64,000 nucleotides of DNA from Thermohalobaculum sp039513195 (GCA_039513195.1 JBCCRM010000001.1:186001-250000); one strand, 5' to 3'; positions 1 to 8,523 are shown, counted from the stretch's first letter. Numbers and translations: made by a program. Notes: generated by a model not told the origin, from the sequence alone.

Positions 1-457
1 GGGCGGGCACGTTTTGCGAGGGGTTGATGAGGTCGCGTTTGACCAGCTCGTAGGCGAAGCGCCGGGTGATCCGCTCCAACTCGTCGGCGTCCCAATCGCG
101 GGGATTGATGCGCAAGCCGCCCTTGGAGCCGCCGAAGGGAACCTCGACCAGCGCGCATTTGTAGGTCATGAGCGCTGCGAGCGCCTCTACCTCGTCCTGG
201 TGCACATTGTCGGCGTAGCGGATGCCGCCCTTCACCGGCTCCATATGCTCGGAATGGACCGAGCGGTAGCCAGTAAAGGTCTGGATTTCTCCGCGGAGTT
301 TCACGCCGAAGCGGACCGTGTAGGTTGAGTTGCAGACCCTGATCTTCTCCGGCATCCCGGCCGGCAGATCCATCAGCGCGACGGCTTGGTCGAACATCAT
401 GTTGACGCTGTCACGGAAGCTCGGCTCGGTCTTGCTCTGGTGGACGGTCTGGTTCAT
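1..457 (-). CDS. Glu/Leu/Phe/Val dehydrogenase (glutamate dehydrogenase), N-terminal part
   Basis: The first 152 codons of an amino-acid dehydrogenase are present; the gene runs off the left edge. Glutamate dehydrogenase interconverts glutamate and 2-oxoglutarate plus ammonia in the cytoplasm. The visible part is the substrate-binding domain, with the family blocks VKGGIRY, DEVEALAALMTYK and PFGGSKGG, which contain the lysines that bind and activate the substrate. The ATG at 457 is followed by MNQTVHQSKTEPSFRDSV, a normal N-terminus for the family. Coenzyme preference cannot be read because the nucleotide-binding domain lies outside the window. The 3' end of the YHS-protein gene lies upstream, separated by a 242-nt gap that holds a copy of the palindromic repeat described at 537-678. 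Confidence 0.9.
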   Translation of the reverse strand, partial: MNQTVHQSKTEPSFRDSVNMMFDQAVALMDLPAGMPEKIRVCNSTYTVRFGVKLRGEIQTFTGYRSVHSEHMEPVKGGIRYADNVHQDEVEALAALMTYKCALVEVPFGGSKGGLRINPRDWDADELERITRRFAYELVKRDLINPSQNVPA

Positions 458-536
458 CGGCGTTCCCCTCGGCTATTTTGGCGCAAAGTCTGCGCCTTGG
501 ACGGGAATCGGTCAACGAAAAGCAAATGAGCGCGGG

Positions 537-678
537 GGGCGCCGCGTCTGGCATCCGGCCTGTGGCAATGCTGGCGCTCGCAGCGCGGCTGCAACGGCGG
601 TGCCTGTGGGACGGCCGCGGGCGCTCTGCCGAGCGGCGGCATGGCGGGATGGCAGGCGCAGGGGAAGGCGCGCCGCCC
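537..678 (+). repeat. Palindromic intergenic element, copy A (degenerate)
   Basis: The left arm begins GGGCGCCGCGTCTGGC (537-552) and has CGCTCGCAGCG at 575-585, exactly 38 nt from the start, as in the other copies. CATCCGGCCTGTGG inside this arm is identical to the reverse complement of the right arm of the copy at 41653-41825. GCGCTCTGC lies 84 nt from the start, the same offset as in the copy at 50262. The right arm is eroded; CGCGCCGCCC at 669-678 may be its remnant. It lies between the 3' end of the YHS gene and the glutamate dehydrogenase gene. Confidence 0.6.
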
Positions 679-691
679 AGCCGGGCGGCGC
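670..691 (-). terminator. Perfect 9-bp GC stem-loop, candidate terminator of the YHS gene
   Basis: GCGCCGCCC (670-678) pairs perfectly with GGGCGGCGC (683-691) around a 4-nt loop, starting 9 nt beyond the YHS stop codon on the minus strand. No T-tract follows on that strand, so intrinsic termination is uncertain; it may mainly protect the 3' end. Confidence 0.45.
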
Positions 692-699
692 TGCATCGA

Positions 700-1149
700 T
701 CAGTTCAGGATGCCCGGCCAATTGGCCGTGGCCGAGGCGATATGCCCGGGGATGTCCTTACGCCAGCGGGACTGGATGTCGGTATTGTAGTTTAGGTAGA
801 GCTTGCCGTCGATGATGTCCCAGGCGTTGGGGTCGACCGGCGCGGTGTAGCCTTGGCTGACCGCCCAGGCGCAGTAGCCGCCGAACTGCGGCGCGTAGGC
901 CTCTGGATCGGCGGCGAACAGATCGCGGTTGTCCGCCGACGCGAAAGACCAGGTGGCGCCCTGCCAGTCATGGGTGAAATCGGAGGAGCCTTCGACCGGG
1001 CGGCCTTCCTTATGGTAGGCGACCGGATCGTAGCCGCGGATGGCGTAGCCGAGCCAATTGGTAAACACGGCGTCCTTGCCGGCGAGGGCCGGAGTTGCAA
1101 CGGCGGCGGCGCCGATGGCGAGCGCGAAACGGCGGGTCATGGCGGTCAT
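700..1149 (-). CDS. YHS domain-containing secreted protein
   Basis: 149 residues with an N-terminal signal peptide (basic MTRRFALAIG, then an Ala-rich core ending near ALA, residues 4-23); the double arginine would also allow Tat export. The rest is a YHS-type domain: GYDPVAYHKEGRPVEG, then a DxFAADPEAYAPQFGGYCAWAV-like stretch holding the conserved Gly-Gly-Tyr-Cys. Such domains are thought to bind metal and occur in periplasmic proteins linked to copper or other metal handling; no specific reaction is established. The start at 1149 is supported by AGGAGATCACC just upstream; an internal ATG at 1140 is the alternative. It stands alone, with hrpB 108 nt upstream in the same direction. Confidence 0.8.
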   Translation of the reverse strand: MTAMTRRFALAIGAAAVATPALAGKDAVFTNWLGYAIRGYDPVAYHKEGRPVEGSSDFTHDWQGATWSFASADNRDLFAADPEAYAPQFGGYCAWAVSQGYTAPVDPNAWDIIDGKLYLNYNTDIQSRWRKDIPGHIASATANWPGILN

Positions 1150-1257
1150 GGTGATCTCCTGGCATCTGACAGAGGGCTAGATGGGACGGAACGCCGCAGG
1201 GGGGAAGGGCAGTGCCCTCACGGCAGGTCACGGCCGCGTGATCGTCGGTTCCACCGC

Positions 1258-3771
1258 CTAGCGGCGTGGCTTCGCGCGGCGCGTCGGCTCCGCCTCGGTC
1301 GGGTTTTCCGGCCAGGGATGTTTCGGGTAGCGGGCCCGCATGTCCTTGCGCACATCGGCGTAGGAGGAGGCCCAGAAGCCCGGAAGATCGCGGGTGGTTT
1401 GCACCGGGCGACCGGCCGGCGAGAGGAGCTCGACCACTAGGGGCAGCGGCGGTGTGCCGACGGTCGGGTGCTCGGTGACGCCGAAGAGCTCCTGCACCCG
1501 GATCGAGAGAACCGGCTCGGCCCGCGCATAGTCGATGGGCACCCGACCACCGAGGGGTGTCGCGAAGACCGCTGGGGCGGCACGGTCGGCCGCCTGGCGC
1601 GTGTCCCAGTCGACGAGCGCGTCGAGCGCTGCGAGGAGGTCTGTGCCGCGGATCTGATCCAGGCGCGTGAGGCCGGCGAGATGCGGCGTGAGCCAGCGGT
1701 CCAGGCTCTCCGTCAGTGCCGGGTCGGAGAGGTCGGGCAGGCGCTCGGCCCAGTCGCCCTGCCGCCGCAGCCACACGATCCTAGCCCTGAGCGCGAGGGC
1801 CGAATCGGGCCAGGGCAGGGCCGCCAGGCCGAGATCGCACACACCCTCGGCCAGGGCCGCGCCAAGTGCCTCCGGCGGGGCGTCGCGCCAGATCCGGTCG
1901 GCGAGGGTAATGGCGCCGAAGCGTTCCTGTTGGCGAGCCTCCACCTGGCGGTTGCGCCGCGACCAAGTGGCGGCGGAACGCCAGCGGATGCGGTCCTGGA
2001 AAAGGGCGCGCAGCTCTGTCTCCGCCAGAGGGGCGGCAAGGCGGATGGTGGCCTCCGGCCGGGTGTCCTCCACCTCTGCGGCGACGAGGAGGCGCGTGCC
2101 CGCCAGCGGGTCTGCAGGATCGAGCCGAGCGCCGCGCCCGCCGGACAGCAGGAAGCGCGGCGTGTCGCCCGGGCGGCGCAGGCCGATGCGGTCCGGATAG
2201 GCGCGGGCGAGCAGGGCGCCGGGAGAAAGCGATTGCGGATCGGTCTTGCCGTGGCCCGAGATTGCGGCGCGGAGGCGCTTCGCTTCCGCCCGGATCCGAG
2301 CCAGCGCAGGTCCGTCGGTGCTGTAGGGCGTCTCGGCCGCGAGCGATTGCGGGTTGTCGAGCGCGCGCAGCCTCAGCGAGAGATCGGCCGGCGGGCGGCC
2401 CTTTGCGCGAAGCGGGTCGCGCTCCCCGAGACAAGCGGCGATTTGAGCGGCCCTATGCCCCTGGCCCGCCGCCTCCGCCGCGAGCAGCATATGGGCGAGG
2501 CGCGGATGGGCCGCAAGGCGCGCAAGCGTTCGGCCGTGGGGGGTGATCCGGCCGTCGGCGTCGAGGGCGCCGAGATCGGCCAGGAGCGCCCGTGCCTCGG
2601 CCAGGCCTGCGGCAGGCGGCGGGTCTAGGAAGGCCATCGCCGCCGGATCCTCGGCGCCCCAAGCGGCGAGGTCGAGGGCCAAGGGCGCCAAATCGGCCTC
2701 TAGGATCTCCGGCGGCGGATAGGCGGGCAGGGCGCCCTCCTCGCCCTTTGTCCAGAGGCGGTAGCAGATCCCGGGCCCCAAGCGTCCGGCGCGGCCGCGG
2801 CGCTGCTCGGCCTCCGCCCGGCTGACGGGGACCGTGACCAGACGGGACATCCCGCTGGCGACATCGCGACGGGGGCGGCGGGCGCGTCCGGCATCGATGA
2901 CGATCCGCACCCCCTCCACCGTCAGCGAGGTCTCGGCGATGGCGGTCGAGAGTACGACCCGACGGCGTTTCGGGTCGGGGGTCAGCGCCGCGCGCTGTTC
3001 CGCGAAGGGCAGCGCGCCATGGAGGCGGCGCACCGCGACCCCGGGTAGGTCGAGGCGGGCGGCAACGCGCTCGATCTCTCCCGCGCCAGGCAGAAAGACC
3101 AGCGCGTCGCCCTCCGCCACCGCATCCATCGCCTCGGCGATCAGGTCGGCCGCCGCGTCCTCCAGCCGCCGCTTCGCGCTGCCCGACTGCCAGGGCCGGT
3201 TGCGCCAGCGGGTCTCCACGGGAAACATCCGCCCGGCGCTTTCGATCACCGGGGCACCGCCGAACAGGGCAGCCAGTCGCTGGGTCTCGAGCGTCGCCGA
3301 CATTGCCAGCACCCGCAGATCCGGGCGAAGCACTGCCTGACATTCGAGGGTGAGTGCCAGGCCAAGATCGGAATGGATCGAGCGTTCGTGGATTTCGTCG
3401 AAGATCACCGCTGCGATGCCGGGTAGGTCCGGGTCGGCCTGCAGGAAGCGGGTGAGGATCCCCTCCGTCACCACCTCGATCCGGGTGGCCTTGCCGACCC
3501 GGCTCTCGCCGCGGATCCGGTAGCCGACGCTCTGCCCGACCTTTTCGTCCAGCGTCTCTGCCATGCGCTCCGCCGCCGCTCGGGCGGCGAGGCGGCGCGG
3601 CTCTAGCATCACAATGCGACCCTGTGCCCAGGACGCGCCGAGCAATGCGAGGGGCACCCGCGTGGTCTTACCGGCCCCAGGCGGCGCGGCGAGAACGGCC
3701 CGGTTGGTCTGCGTCAGGGCGGCGGTCAGCGCCGGCAGGACATCATCGATGGGGAATGGTTGCGGCGGCAT
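1258..3771 (-). CDS. hrpB: ATP-dependent RNA helicase HrpB
   Basis: 837 residues, the full length of bacterial HrpB, a cytoplasmic DEAH/RHA-family helicase with poorly defined RNA targets. Visible motifs are Walker A PGAGKTT (residues 31-37), DEIH (125-128), SAT (158-160) and QRRGRAGR in the second RecA-like domain. The helicase-associated domain and the HrpB C-terminal domain follow, with FWASSYADVRKDMRARYPKHPWP near the end, which is characteristic of HrpB rather than HrpA. The start at 3771 gives the usual MPPQPFPIDDVLPAL opening. The upstream neighbour on the same strand is a DUF3108 gene, 33 nt away, so the two may share a transcript. Confidence 0.95.
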   Translation of the reverse strand: MPPQPFPIDDVLPALTAALTQTNRAVLAAPPGAGKTTRVPLALLGASWAQGRIVMLEPRRLAARAAAERMAETLDEKVGQSVGYRIRGESRVGKATRIEVVTEGILTRFLQADPDLPGIAAVIFDEIHERSIHSDLGLALTLECQAVLRPDLRVLAMSATLETQRLAALFGGAPVIESAGRMFPVETRWRNRPWQSGSAKRRLEDAAADLIAEAMDAVAEGDALVFLPGAGEIERVAARLDLPGVAVRRLHGALPFAEQRAALTPDPKRRRVVLSTAIAETSLTVEGVRIVIDAGRARRPRRDVASGMSRLVTVPVSRAEAEQRRGRAGRLGPGICYRLWTKGEEGALPAYPPPEILEADLAPLALDLAAWGAEDPAAMAFLDPPPAAGLAEARALLADLGALDADGRITPHGRTLARLAAHPRLAHMLLAAEAAGQGHRAAQIAACLGERDPLRAKGRPPADLSLRLRALDNPQSLAAETPYSTDGPALARIRAEAKRLRAAISGHGKTDPQSLSPGALLARAYPDRIGLRRPGDTPRFLLSGGRGARLDPADPLAGTRLLVAAEVEDTRPEATIRLAAPLAETELRALFQDRIRWRSAATWSRRNRQVEARQQERFGAITLADRIWRDAPPEALGAALAEGVCDLGLAALPWPDSALALRARIVWLRRQGDWAERLPDLSDPALTESLDRWLTPHLAGLTRLDQIRGTDLLAALDALVDWDTRQAADRAAPAVFATPLGGRVPIDYARAEPVLSIRVQELFGVTEHPTVGTPPLPLVVELLSPAGRPVQTTRDLPGFWASSYADVRKDMRARYPKHPWPENPTEAEPTRRAKPRR

Positions 3772-3804
3772 CGCCAGAGCGTGTGGCGGCCCCGGGACGC
3801 TCGG

Positions 3805-4572
3805 TCAATCCTGGCGCAGGCGCACTACAACCACGCCGATCGGTGTTTCCCCCAAAGCCTTCGAAACCGACCACAGCCCGTCCGGCCGCTGCTGGAACCA
3901 AACCCGAAACGGCCAATCGGGCTTCGCGAGCTGCTTCGGCTTGAATCCGGCGACGCGCCGATAGACTGCCTGGCAGCGGCGGGTGCCGTCCTCCAGCGTC
4001 TCGGCCTCCTGCAAATCGATGGCATAGCGCCTGCGCCCGTCGAAGATCTCGACCGAGCGGTTGCAGACATGCCCGTCGCCTTGCAGCGCCAGGCCCGACA
4101 GCGCTGCGGAGATCGGGTCGAACGTACCCGCCTGCTCCGAAGGCTCGAGCTCCCAGGGTTTTGGATCGAAAGGCGGGTCCGCTGACACTTCGCTCGGCCG
4201 CCCGGCCTCGTAGCGCATGGCGAGCTTTTGGCGCTTCTTCGGGCTGAAGCTGTCGGCGTCGAATGCGGTGGGTTCGAACGCCCCGTCGCGGAGGGACCCG
4301 GTGCTTTGGGCATCGAAACCAGCCTCCCAAAGGGCGGCGACGATACCGGCGGTGCGGCCCCGGGCCTGGGCGCTGTATGCCTCGCCTTCGAGGCTGGCGG
4401 TCATCTCCATCTCGCCACCGAGCAGGCCGGCAAAGAACATGTCATAGACCCCGGCGAAACTGCCCGGCCGGGTTGCGGGCGCCGCGCTGTCGGCGACTTC
4501 CGCCGGCATCAGCGCCGCCAAGACCAAGGCGAGCCCGAGCGCCCCACGGCGCGTCGTCTTCCAACCTGTCAT
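3805..4572 (-). CDS. DUF3108 domain-containing exported protein
   Basis: 255 residues from the ATG at 4572. The N-terminus MTGWKTTRRGALGLALVLAAL is a signal peptide with a twin arginine, so Sec or Tat export is likely. The mature part fits DUF3108: a repeat of beta strands starting FAGVYDMFFAGLLGGEMEM and ending near FRVWFQQRPDGLWSVSKAL. The family is predicted to form a periplasmic or outer-membrane-associated beta structure; no biochemical role is known. An upstream in-frame start at 4779 would place 69 unlikely residues before the signal peptide and overlap the divergent meaB gene, so I reject it. hrpB follows 33 nt downstream. Confidence 0.8.
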   Translation of the reverse strand: MTGWKTTRRGALGLALVLAALMPAEVADSAAPATRPGSFAGVYDMFFAGLLGGEMEMTASLEGEAYSAQARGRTAGIVAALWEAGFDAQSTGSLRDGAFEPTAFDADSFSPKKRQKLAMRYEAGRPSEVSADPPFDPKPWELEPSEQAGTFDPISAALSGLALQGDGHVCNRSVEIFDGRRRYAIDLQEAETLEDGTRRCQAVYRRVAGFKPKQLAKPDWPFRVWFQQRPDGLWSVSKALGETPIGVVVVRLRQD

Positions 4573-4674
4573 CCCACCCTCCGTCGCTTCGGGTCGATCT
4601 GCCATTTGCGCCACTACCTGGGCGCGGGATATAGCGAGCCTTCTGTCCCATGTTGTAGGTCGCAGCCCCCCAAA

Positions 4675-5670
4675 ATGCGAGACAGCGATATCGACGATCT
4701 GGCCGCACGGCTGAAGGCTGGCGAGCGTCGGGCGCTCGCTCGGTCGATAACGCTGATCGAGTCGACCCGCGCCGACCATCGCCTGGCTGCCAAAGCGCTT
4801 TTGAAACGCGTCTATGCGGACGGTTCCGTCGCCCGCCGGGTTGGGCTCTCCGGCACGCCCGGTGTCGGGAAGTCCAGCTTTATCGAGGCGTTGGGGATGC
4901 GTCTTGTCGCCGAAGGTCTGCGGTTGGCGGTGTTGGCGGTTGATCCGTCCTCGGCCCGGTCCGGCGGCTCGATCCTCGGCGACAAGACCCGGATGGAGAG
5001 GCTGTCCCGCGCGCCGGGGGCGTTCATCCGCCCCTCGCCTGCGGGTCGGGAGCTCGGCGGTGTGGCGCGCCGCTCGCGTGAGGTGATCACGCTCTGCGAG
5101 GCGGCGGGCTTCGATGTCGTTCTGGTCGAGACGGTGGGGGTCGGTCAGTCCGAGACCTTAGTCGCCGAGATGACCGATGTCTTTGTGCTGCTGATCGCGC
5201 CTGCTGGGGGCGATGAGCTGCAGGGCGTCAAGCGCGGGATTATGGAGGTCGCGGATCTGCTGGTGGTCAACAAGGCCGACGGTGCCCTGAAGCCCGTGGC
5301 GGAGGCGACGCGGGCCGATTATGCGGGCGCGTTTAAGCTGCTGCGCCGCCGGCCCGGGGATCCGGAGGGGTTTCCGGCGGCGATGACCGCCTCCGCCGTG
5401 ACTGGCGACGGTCTGGAGGCGGTTTGGGAGCGGATCGTGGCGCTCGACGATTGGAGGCGTGAGAGCGGCTGGCACGCCGAGCGCCGGGCCGCGCAGAACG
5501 TCCGCTGGCTACAAAGCGCGCTGGAGCGTGGGTTGGTCGATCATTTGCGGGCTGACCCCGGTGTTGCGGCGGAGTTGACCCGGATCGAGGCCGCCGTGAC
5601 CCGCGGCGAACGTCCGCCAGAGGAAGCCGCCGAGGCGGTTTTGCACGCCCTCTTTCGGGACAAAGGATAG
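4675..5670 (+). CDS. meaB: Methylmalonyl-CoA mutase-associated GTPase MeaB
   Basis: 331 residues, typical for MeaB/ArgK G3E-family GTPases, which load and protect adenosylcobalamin on methylmalonyl-CoA or related acyl-CoA mutases. Walker A GTPGVGKS lies at residues 60-67; ETVGVGQSE is the switch region and NKAD the base-specificity motif. The C-terminal helical dimerisation region ends RPPEEAAEAVLHALFRDKG. The ATG at 4675 is preferred because upstream in-frame codons translate to non-family sequence over the divergent DUF3108 promoter region. No mutase gene is nearby, which is common when meaB is unlinked. The gene is divergent from DUF3108 across about 100 nt. Confidence 0.93.
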   Translation: MRDSDIDDLAARLKAGERRALARSITLIESTRADHRLAAKALLKRVYADGSVARRVGLSGTPGVGKSSFIEALGMRLVAEGLRLAVLAVDPSSARSGGSILGDKTRMERLSRAPGAFIRPSPAGRELGGVARRSREVITLCEAAGFDVVLVETVGVGQSETLVAEMTDVFVLLIAPAGGDELQGVKRGIMEVADLLVVNKADGALKPVAEATRADYAGAFKLLRRRPGDPEGFPAAMTASAVTGDGLEAVWERIVALDDWRRESGWHAERRAAQNVRWLQSALERGLVDHLRADPGVAAELTRIEAAVTRGERPPEEAAEAVLHALFRDKG

Positions 5671-5735
5671 GCTGCATCAAATGTGCGCTGCCCGGGCAGG
5701 CGGCGATCCCATCGTTTTGGATAGCCGTTACCGGT

Positions 5736-6275
5736 TTAACCATCCGTTTCCAGCACCGAATAGAGGTAACTGTCGCGCCAGCTGCCGCGAATGCATTTGT
5801 GGTCCCGCAAGAGACCCTCTCGCCGCATGCCGATCCTCTCCATCAGTCGCCAGGAGTCCACGTTGTCGACGCTGGCGCTGGCCCAGATGCGATGCAGGCC
5901 GAGGTCATCGAACCCCACCGAGAGGATATGTCGCGCCGCCTCGGTCATATAGCCCTGCCCGCGATGCTCATCGTCGAGCGCAAAGCCGATATCGCCGGCG
6001 CGATGCGCCGTGCTGGTCACCGAGATGCGGGTGGTGCCGATGATATGCCCGACGGCGAGAAGCTCCACGGCGCACTGAAAACCGCCTTCGCCCCAGCGGT
6101 CGGCGAGCCGGCGATCGAGGAAGGCCGCAACGCTCTCCTCGGTTTGCCGGTCGAGCGGGAGATGACGCCAAAACGCTTCCCGGACCGCGTAGCGCTGGAG
6201 CTGCGAGAGGTCTTGCGGTTCAAAGGGCCGCAACCGCAAGCGCGGCGTAGAGAAATGTGGCGGAGGCGGAGACAT
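5736..6275 (-). CDS. GNAT family N-acetyltransferase (RimJ/RimL-like)
   Basis: 179 residues from the ATG at 6275. STPRLRLRPFEPQDL is the usual opening of the RimJ/RimL branch, which acetylates protein N-termini or small amines. The acetyl-CoA-binding motif is in DDEHRGQGYMTEAARHIL (R/Q-x-x-G-x-G/A type), followed by GLHRIWASASVDNVDSWRLMERIGMRREG, the conserved second half of the fold. The C-terminal RDSYLYSVL block is normal for the family. The substrate cannot be deduced. It is convergent with meaB and divergent from rpmB, with 184 nt between the two starts. Confidence 0.85.
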   Translation of the reverse strand: MSPPPPHFSTPRLRLRPFEPQDLSQLQRYAVREAFWRHLPLDRQTEESVAAFLDRRLADRWGEGGFQCAVELLAVGHIIGTTRISVTSTAHRAGDIGFALDDEHRGQGYMTEAARHILSVGFDDLGLHRIWASASVDNVDSWRLMERIGMRREGLLRDHKCIRGSWRDSYLYSVLETDG

Positions 6276-6361
6276 CGGACAGCGGAATACGCGGGGCGCC
6301 GGGCATCCGCAACGGCAAGCGGTGAGGCGTGAGCTAGGCAGTGCCATTCGGCGGCCTCGCC

Positions 6362-6390
6362 TTGACAGCGCGAGGCTTCGCGCGTAATCG
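6362..6390 (+). promoter_or_regulatory. Candidate sigma70-type promoter of rpmB
   Basis: TTGACA (6362-6367) is a perfect -35 hexamer; TAATCG (6385-6390) follows after 17 nt and matches a -10 poorly. The spacer contains CGCG-AGGCTT-CGCG. The rpmB start is 70 nt downstream. Confidence 0.35.
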
Positions 6391-6459
6391 ACCGGCCTGC
6401 GAAAATCTTTGGTCTTGCGGCCGCGGTCGGCGGGACCACCGATCTTGAGGAATGCGATC

Positions 6460-6744
6460 ATGTCCCGTCGCTGCGAGCTGAGTGGCAAAGGCGTTCTGAC
6501 CGGCAATCGGGTCAGCCATTCGAACATCAAGTCGAAACGGCGCTATCTGCCGAATTTGAACACGGTGACGCTTGCCTCTGAGGCGCTGGGGCGGAGCTTC
6601 CGGTTCAAGGTGGCCGCGGCGGCATTGCGCACGGTCGACCATCGCGGCGGGTTGGACGCATATCTGCTGAAAGCACGGGACGCGGAGCTATCCCCGCGGG
6701 CGCTCAAGGTAAAGCGCGACGTCGTGGCGGCGCTTGCGGCCTGA
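6460..6744 (+). CDS. rpmB: 50S ribosomal protein L28
   Basis: 94 residues, the length of alphaproteobacterial L28, a component of the large ribosomal subunit. MSRRCELSGKGVLTGNRVSH matches the family signature and is followed by NIKSKRRYLPNLN; the C-terminal KARDAELSPRALKVKRDVV extension is typical of alphaproteobacteria. The C4 zinc-binding cysteines of some L28 proteins are absent apart from Cys5. The ATG at 6460 has AGGAATGCGATC upstream, containing a GAGG-type site at 6446-6450. It is transcribed alone, with a palindromic stem and a half copy of the intergenic repeat downstream. Confidence 0.97.
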   Translation: MSRRCELSGKGVLTGNRVSHSNIKSKRRYLPNLNTVTLASEALGRSFRFKVAAAALRTVDHRGGLDAYLLKARDAELSPRALKVKRDVVAALAA

Positions 6745-6761
6745 GACGGGTCCGGCTGCGC

Positions 6762-6793
6762 CGGATGGGCCCCGGACGGGCTGCGCCCATCCG
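6762..6793 (+). terminator. 9-bp perfect stem after rpmB
   Basis: CGGATGGGC (6762-6770) pairs perfectly with GCCCATCCG (6785-6793) around 14 nt, beginning 17 nt after the rpmB stop. No T-tract follows. It sits directly before the repeat arm at 6800. Confidence 0.4.
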
Positions 6794-6799
6794 TGTCTG

Positions 6800-6848
6800 A
6801 GGCGCCGCGTCAAACGCCGGGCCTTTGGGAGAACAGTCGCTCGCGGCG
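6800..6848 (+). repeat. Palindromic intergenic element, copy E (left arm only)
   Basis: AGGCGCCGCGTC at 6800 and an exact CGCTCGCGGCG at 6838-6848 keep the 38-nt offset of the other copies. GGGCCTTTGG occupies the position of the GGCCTGTGGC block. I could not find a convincing inverted right arm at the expected distance. Confidence 0.45.
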
Positions 6849-7213
6849 ATCTGCCCGCATCGTCGCTTGTGGGTCCTCAGCAGGCGCCGAGCTATCGCCA
6901 ATGAGGTTGAGTTCGAGCTTTGCGCTGGCGGTGGTGCCTGCCGGGCTGCTACGCCACTGGCGGCGATCAATTCGGCATGTCTCGACTCCGCCTTTCCGCT
7001 ATGCGCCGAACGGCCATTCAGCCACGCCGCTTGCGGCGAGGCCATGGTCGCGGGCTCGGCGAGTTGGGGGCAGCGCCCCCCGAGCCGGGGCCGACCCTGA
7101 GAGTATCGTTTTGAAGCGCTTTTCGATCCGACCGCATCGGTTCTCCCGCCCTCAGGGATTGTTTGGGCGGACTCCAACGACGCCAATCTGGTTCAGATTG
7201 GCTGGGAAACGCT

Positions 7214-7915
7214 CTAGCGGCCACTGGAGAGGACCTCTGCCACCCAGCGGGGCACCACCTCGCTCGCGGGTCCGTGGAGATGGCGGTCGAACTGACCTGC
7301 GGTGTCCGATGGCTCCAAATTGATCTCGACAGTTTCCGCCCCAACCGCCCGCGCCTCGGCAACGAAGCCTGCGGCGGGATAAACGGCTCCCGATGTGCCG
7401 ATCGCCACGAAGAGCGTCGCCTGGGCCAAGAGATCGCCGATCTCCTCCATCCGGTAGGGTATCTCGCCGAACCAAACCACATCCGGGCGCACGCTACCCG
7501 CAGCACTGCATTGCGGGCATCGGTCGGCCATCGTCATGTCCCCTGGCCACTGCCAGCGGTGACCACAATGCGCGCAGAGCGCCCGGAGCAATTCTCCGTG
7601 CATATGGATAACTCTGGCAGCACCGCCGCGTTCGTGCAGGTCGTCGATGTTTTGGGTGACCAGCGCCACGTCTTCAGGGCGTTCCGAAACCAGGTCGGCG
7701 AGCGCCTTGTGGGCGGCATTCGGCGCCGCGGCACGGCAATTGCGTCGGCGCGCGTTGTAGAAGTCGAGCACCAGCGATGGGTTCCGCGCATAGCCTTCGG
7801 GGGTCGCGACCTCGGCGAGGTCGTAGCGGCTCCAGATCCCGCCCGCATCGCGAAAGGTGCCAAGGCCCGATTCAGCCGATACGCCGGCACCGGTGAGAAT
7901 GACGATGCGTTCCAT
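7214..7915 (-). CDS. cobB: NAD-dependent protein deacylase (sirtuin, CobB type)
   Basis: 233 residues, a compact sirtuin that removes acyl groups from lysines using NAD+ in the cytoplasm. NAD-binding GAGVSAESGLGTFRD begins at residue 9; TQNIDDLHERGG spans 87-98; the catalytic His is H106 in HMHGEL. Four zinc ligands are C114, C117, C133 and C136. Y53 and R56 in DFYNARRR match the Tyr/Arg pair that lets SIRT5 and E. coli CobB accept succinyl and malonyl lysine. The start at 7915 gives a normal MERIVILTGAG opening. It is divergent from a low-molecular-weight phosphatase gene with only 54 nt between the starts. Confidence 0.93.
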   Translation of the reverse strand: MERIVILTGAGVSAESGLGTFRDAGGIWSRYDLAEVATPEGYARNPSLVLDFYNARRRNCRAAAPNAAHKALADLVSERPEDVALVTQNIDDLHERGGAARVIHMHGELLRALCAHCGHRWQWPGDMTMADRCPQCSAAGSVRPDVVWFGEIPYRMEEIGDLLAQATLFVAIGTSGAVYPAAGFVAEARAVGAETVEINLEPSDTAGQFDRHLHGPASEVVPRWVAEVLSSGR

Positions 7916-7969
7916 GCTTTTCCCCCGCCGTCGCCGCGGTTAGCATCGCGATGGCAACAGGGGGAGGCA

Positions 7970-8425
7970 ATGCGGATCTTGTGCGTGTGTTTGGGCAATA
8001 TCTGCCGGTCACCCATGGCTGAGGGCGCAGTGCGTGCCATGGCGCATAAAGCCGGCCTCACTGTCGCAGTAGACAGCGCAGGCACCGGCGCCTGGCATCT
8101 GGGCGACCCGCCTGATCCGCGCGGTCTCAAGGTCGCTGCCGCGCGGGGCTACGACAACGGGGCGCAACGGGCGCGCCAGGTCACAGCGGAGGATTTTCGG
8201 CTCTTCGATCTGATCGTTGCAATGGATCGGCGGAACCTCGCGGATCTCGAAGGCCTGAAACCCACAGGATCGATGGCGGAGATCCGCCTCTTCCATCCGC
8301 ACGGCGTCGAGATACCGGACCCCTATCACCAAGACGTGGCGGCCTATGAGCATGCACTCGATCTGGTCGAGGAGGCGTCGCGCGCCTTGATCGAGCAATT
8401 GGCGGCATCGCCCCGCCCGACCTGA
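7970..8425 (+). CDS. Low-molecular-weight protein-tyrosine phosphatase
   Basis: 151 residues. The catalytic P-loop CLGNICRS starts at C7 with R13 completing Cys-x5-Arg; the general-acid Asp is D117 in IPDPYH near the C-terminus, so all active-site residues are present. Enzymes of this fold hydrolyse phosphotyrosine; relatives include arsenate reductases, but those carry additional redox cysteines that are not obvious here. The ATG at 7970 follows GGGGAGGCA, a strong ribosome-binding site. It is divergent from cobB. No tyrosine kinase or exopolysaccharide cluster is adjacent, so the partner is unknown. Confidence 0.9.
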   Translation: MRILCVCLGNICRSPMAEGAVRAMAHKAGLTVAVDSAGTGAWHLGDPPDPRGLKVAAARGYDNGAQRARQVTAEDFRLFDLIVAMDRRNLADLEGLKPTGSMAEIRLFHPHGVEIPDPYHQDVAAYEHALDLVEEASRALIEQLAASPRPT

Positions 8426-8523
8426 AATCTGCTACTCCCGGCGGCGGCCTCGTCTGCTATCGTCAGCCATCCTATCCCGTGGCAGTCCGGGAGGGTACTG
8501 CAACGGCGACTGCGGGCATCGTT

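Larger units (their letters stand above)
6745..7213. other. 469-nt non-coding gap between the convergent rpmB and cobB genes
   Basis: No credible gene: the frames here are short, start inside flanking genes or match no family. It contains the rpmB stem-loop (6762-6793), a half copy of the intergenic repeat (6800-6848), GCCGC-TT-GCGGC at 7026-7037 and GGGGGC-AGC-GCCCCC at 7066-7080. The last could terminate transcription from either side but has no clear T-run. Confidence 0.6.

Noticed and set aside
5678..5735. Possible terminator between meaB and the acetyltransferase gene
   Set aside because: The short convergent gap has only weak inverted repeats and no T-run.
6793..7323. 176-codon frame between rpmB and cobB
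   Set aside because: Starts inside the repeat and ends antisense within cobB; Arg/Ser/Pro-rich translation without domains.
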